Positions 4,781-7,101 of a stretch of 7,101 nucleotides of DNA are shown piece after piece. The DNA is from Enterovirga sp. (lineage in GTDB: Bacteria; Pseudomonadota; Alphaproteobacteria; Rhizobiales; Beijerinckiaceae): NCBI GenBank assembly GCA_028290385.1, contig JAQGJZ010000082.1, positions 1 to 7,101 of the forward strand, given 5' to 3'. The notes beneath the pieces were generated by a model. The model did not search any database. It saw only the letters and a list, made by a program, of their open reading frames with translations, and was not told the DNA's origin. The translations under genes were made by a program, and so were the position numbers. Each line of letters begins with the position of its first letter. Within the stretch, counting starts at the first letter, position 1.

Positions 4781-6295
4781 TCAGTCGGCTTCGGCGAGGA
4801 TCGCGAGCTTCTTCGGCGTGGCGACGGCGAGGTCCGTGAGCGGTGTCGGATAATCGCCCGTGAAGCAGTGATCGGTGAATTGCGGCCGGATGGGGTCCCG
4901 GCGCTCGTGGCCCATGGCACGGTAGATGCCGTTGACGGACAGGAAGGCCAGGCTGTCGGCCCCGATATAGGCCCGCATGCCTTCGACGTCGTGTGTCGCG
5001 GCCAGCAGCTTCTCCTTCTCCGGCGTATCGATGCCGTAGAAGTCGGGATGGGTGATGGGCGGGCTGGAGATGCGGAAATGCACCTCCTTGGCGCCGGCGT
5101 CGCGCATCATGCGGACGATCTTCACCGAGGTCGTGCCGCGCACCAGGCTGTCGTCGACGAGCACGATGGACTTGCCCTCGACCACCGCGCGGTTGGCGGA
5201 ATGCTTCATACGCACGCCGAGCTCGCGCACCGACTGCGTCGGCTCGATGAAAGTCCGGCCGACATAGTGGTTGCGGATGATGCCGAGTTCGTACGGGATC
5301 CCGCTCGTCTGCGCGAAACCGAGCGCGGCCGGCACGCCCGAATCCGGGACCGGCACGACGACATCCGCATCGGCGGGGGCTTCGCGGGCGAGCTCCGCCC
5401 CGAGCTCCTTGCGGACGTTGTAGACGGGCAGGCCGTTCACAACCGAGTCCGGGCGGGCGAAATAGATGTACTCGAAGATGTCCGGCCGCGCCGGCTGCTT
5501 CGGCCAGGGCCGGAGCGATTGCACGCCCTCCTCCGAGATGACGACGACCTCGCCATTCTCGACGTCGCGCACAAAGCGGGCGCCGATCATGTCGAGCGCG
5601 CAGGTTTCCGAGGCCAGTATGTAGCGGCCGTCGAGCTCGCCGAGCACGAGCGGGCGGATGCCGAGCGGGTCGCGCGCGCCGATCATCTTCGTGTTCGACA
5701 GGACGACGAAGGAATACGCTCCCTCGAGCTCACGCAGCGCATCGACGAAGCGGTCGACGATGAAAGGCTTGCGGCTGCGGGCGACGAGGTGAAGGACGAC
5801 CTCCGTGTCCGTCGTTGACTGGCAAATCGCCCCATCGCGGATGAGCTGGCGGCGCAGCGAGATCCCGTTGGTCAGGTTGCCGTTATGCGCGACCGCGAAG
5901 CCGCCGCCTTCAACCTCGGCAAAAAGCGGCTGCACGTTTCGCAGCACAGTCTCGCCAGTGGTGGCATAGCGGACATGGCCGATCGCCCCATGACCGCGCA
6001 GGCGCTCGATGGTGGTTCGATCGGAGAAGTTGTCGCCGACCAGGCCCAGCTTGCGCTCGAGGTGGAACACGCGCCCGTCATAGGAGACGATGCCCGCGGC
6101 TTCCTGGCCTCGGTGCTGAAGTGCGTGGAGGCCGAGCGCGGTGATCGCAGCGGCATCCGGGTGGCCGAAAATGCCAAACACGCCGCACTCCTCGTGCAGC
6201 CTGTCGGATTCCAGATCGATCTCGAAGGTGTCGTGTGACGCGGCGCGCGACGCTGGGGGCAAGATCCCGTCCTCTCGCAGCGGTGAAGAGGTCAT
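4781..6295 (-). CDS. purF: Amidophosphoribosyltransferase PurF
   Basis: 504-residue enzyme that converts PRPP, glutamine and water into phosphoribosylamine, glutamate and pyrophosphate, the committed step of purine synthesis in the cytoplasm. The Ntn glutaminase domain opens at C37 (HEECGVFGIFGH), the nucleophile, with HVRYATTG (107-114), HNGN (137-140) and TTDTEV (161-166). The phosphoribosyltransferase domain carries VPVPDSG (314-320) and the PRPP loop VLVDDSLVRGTTS (378-390). The 36 residues before C37 must be removed to free the catalytic amine, as in B. subtilis-type PurF. Two of the four Fe-S cysteines of that type are replaced (D418, T474), so no Fe-S cluster is expected. The start at 6295 is the only ATG before C37; the ribosome-binding site is weak and a 6-bp GC hairpin (6306-6327) lies just upstream. 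Its neighbours are cvpA upstream and an SDR gene downstream. Confidence 0.97.
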   Translation of the reverse strand: MTSSPLREDGILPPASRAASHDTFEIDLESDRLHEECGVFGIFGHPDAAAITALGLHALQHRGQEAAGIVSYDGRVFHLERKLGLVGDNFSDRTTIERLRGHGAIGHVRYATTGETVLRNVQPLFAEVEGGGFAVAHNGNLTNGISLRRQLIRDGAICQSTTDTEVVLHLVARSRKPFIVDRFVDALRELEGAYSFVVLSNTKMIGARDPLGIRPLVLGELDGRYILASETCALDMIGARFVRDVENGEVVVISEEGVQSLRPWPKQPARPDIFEYIYFARPDSVVNGLPVYNVRKELGAELAREAPADADVVVPVPDSGVPAALGFAQTSGIPYELGIIRNHYVGRTFIEPTQSVRELGVRMKHSANRAVVEGKSIVLVDDSLVRGTTSVKIVRMMRDAGAKEVHFRISSPPITHPDFYGIDTPEKEKLLAATHDVEGMRAYIGADSLAFLSVNGIYRAMGHERRDPIRPQFTDHCFTGDYPTPLTDLAVATPKKLAILAEAD

Positions 6296-6393
6296 GTAGG
6301 GCCAACCGCGCCGGGTTTCCAGCGCGGCGGAGCGATTCCCGGCGTTTTCTGGCCCGTGATGGGCCGGCCGGACCTGAGCCGAACTGAGCCGCG

Positions 6394-6966
6394 TCAGCCG
6401 CGGTTGGGCGCTGCCGCATCAGGAGCCGGGGTGCCGGTCTCCTCTTCGCGCCGCTTTCTCAGCTGCGCCATGAGGCCGTCCGGGTCGGGCAGCATGCCGA
6501 GCAGGGTGTTGCCCGTGTTCTCGAGCATCGGCCGCGAGCGCGCCGTCGTTGCCCAGTCGGGCATCTTTCCTTGCACCAGCCAGGCGAGGAACACCCAGCC
6601 GATCACGCAGATGAGAAGGCCGCGGGCGGCGCCGAACACGAAGCCAAGCGTGCGGTCGAGCGCGCCGATGCGCGAATCCAGGACGAAATCGGAGAACTTC
6701 ACCGTGATGATCGACACGATCAGCAGGGTGATGATGAAGATCGCTCCAATGGCCGCCACGAGCGCGACCGTCGGATTGGCGATGTGATCCTTGATCTTGG
6801 GCAACAGGAGCGGGTGCAGGAACCACGCGGCCGCGGCCGCCGTCACCCAGGCGACGATCGCCAGAACCTCCCGCGTGAAGCCGCGCACGGCTGCGAGCAG
6901 TGCCGAAATGATCACGACGCCAATCACGACGAGATCCAGAATCGAGATGGGCAGCGAGGCCGGCAT
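6394..6966 (-). CDS. cvpA: CvpA family membrane protein
   Basis: 190-residue inner-membrane protein with about four hydrophobic segments (about 8-28, 33-50, 65-90, 106-131). Family hallmarks are VRGFTREV (27-34) and DRTLGFVFGAARGLL (104-118). The tail (about 165-190) is charged, then rich in Ala and Pro, and is likely cytoplasmic. CvpA was named for colicin V production in E. coli, where it also lies directly upstream of purF; the same order here supports the call. Its molecular function is unclear. The ATG at 6966 fits the usual N-terminus. The Shine-Dalgarno is weak. The gap to purF is 98 bp without a clear intrinsic terminator, so read-through into purF is possible. Confidence 0.93.
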   Translation of the reverse strand: MPASLPISILDLVVIGVVIISALLAAVRGFTREVLAIVAWVTAAAAAWFLHPLLLPKIKDHIANPTVALVAAIGAIFIITLLIVSIITVKFSDFVLDSRIGALDRTLGFVFGAARGLLICVIGWVFLAWLVQGKMPDWATTARSRPMLENTGNTLLGMLPDPDGLMAQLRKRREEETGTPAPDAAAPNRG

Positions 6967-7018
6967 GGTGCGGTCCGAAGGTGGGTCGCGTCAACGCAAA
7001 GGAAGGGCGAGGGCTGCT

Positions 7019-7048
7019 TATAGCGTCGCTGTCGCGAAGCGTCACCAA
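7019..7048 (-). promoter_or_regulatory. Possible promoter of cvpA-purF-SDR
   Basis: On the minus strand TTGGTG (7048-7043) and GCTATA (7024-7019) resemble alphaproteobacterial -35 and -10 elements with an 18-base spacer, leaving a leader of about 45 bases before the cvpA ATG at 6966. No other convincing promoter was found in the 135 bases upstream of cvpA. No purine-repressor-like palindrome is evident. Confidence 0.35.
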
Positions 7049-7101
7049 GGGCAGGGCCGGCGCGCGGTTTTCCCGCAGGATCTGTGGGCTTTGGGTACTA
7101 T

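Noticed and set aside
4481..5818. Long plus-strand open frame opposite purF and the SDR gene (445 codons)
   Set aside because: It is antisense to two certain genes and spans their junction, and its translation is low-complexity (Ser/Ala, then Arg/Asp runs). It is an artefact of codon bias.
6351..6365. 5-bp hairpin between cvpA and purF
   Set aside because: The stem is too short and lacks a T-run on the minus strand; there is no basis for calling it a terminator.

Overview
The window is high-GC and looks like an ordinary core-genome segment of an alphaproteobacterium, most likely of the order Hyphomicrobiales (Methylobacterium-like relatives are a reasonable guess). The lineage call rests on three things: the Omp25/Omp31-type outer-membrane protein whose mature region begins ADLPSRSAPPVYAAP; the cvpA-purF-SDR cluster, which I recall as common in rhizobia and relatives; and a TTAA-N7-TTAA box of the CtrA type. 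I see no tRNA, rRNA, IS element, CRISPR array or phage gene. I found no evidence of a new defence or mobile system.

Layout. Positions 1-287 hold no gene, only two hairpins that end the omp transcript. A secreted beta-barrel protein gene (288-1025, minus) follows. Positions 1026-1507 are a 482-base stretch without a gene. It holds a CtrA-like box, a dyad by a possible omp promoter, a 26-bp palindrome and a strong plus-strand intrinsic terminator with no annotated gene in front of it.

Positions 1508-3988 carry three plus-strand genes: a YkvA/DUF1232 membrane protein, a YfgM-like TPR membrane protein, and the ribosome-assembly GTPase Der. TPR and Der are 13 bp apart and almost certainly cotranscribed. 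Converging on der is a minus-strand cluster, read in the order cvpA (6394-6966), purF (4781-6295), SDR oxidoreductase (4021-4764). PurF and the SDR gene are 16 bp apart, and cvpA and purF are 98 bp apart.

Functionally, the plus cluster joins envelope and ribosome-assembly functions (compare yfgM-bamB-der in E. coli, with bamB absent here). The minus cluster contains the committed step of purine synthesis together with a membrane protein and an oxidoreductase of unknown substrate. The part most worth following up is the 1026-1507 region, where an orphan terminator suggests either a small RNA or an attenuator ahead of the ykvA-TPR-der genes.
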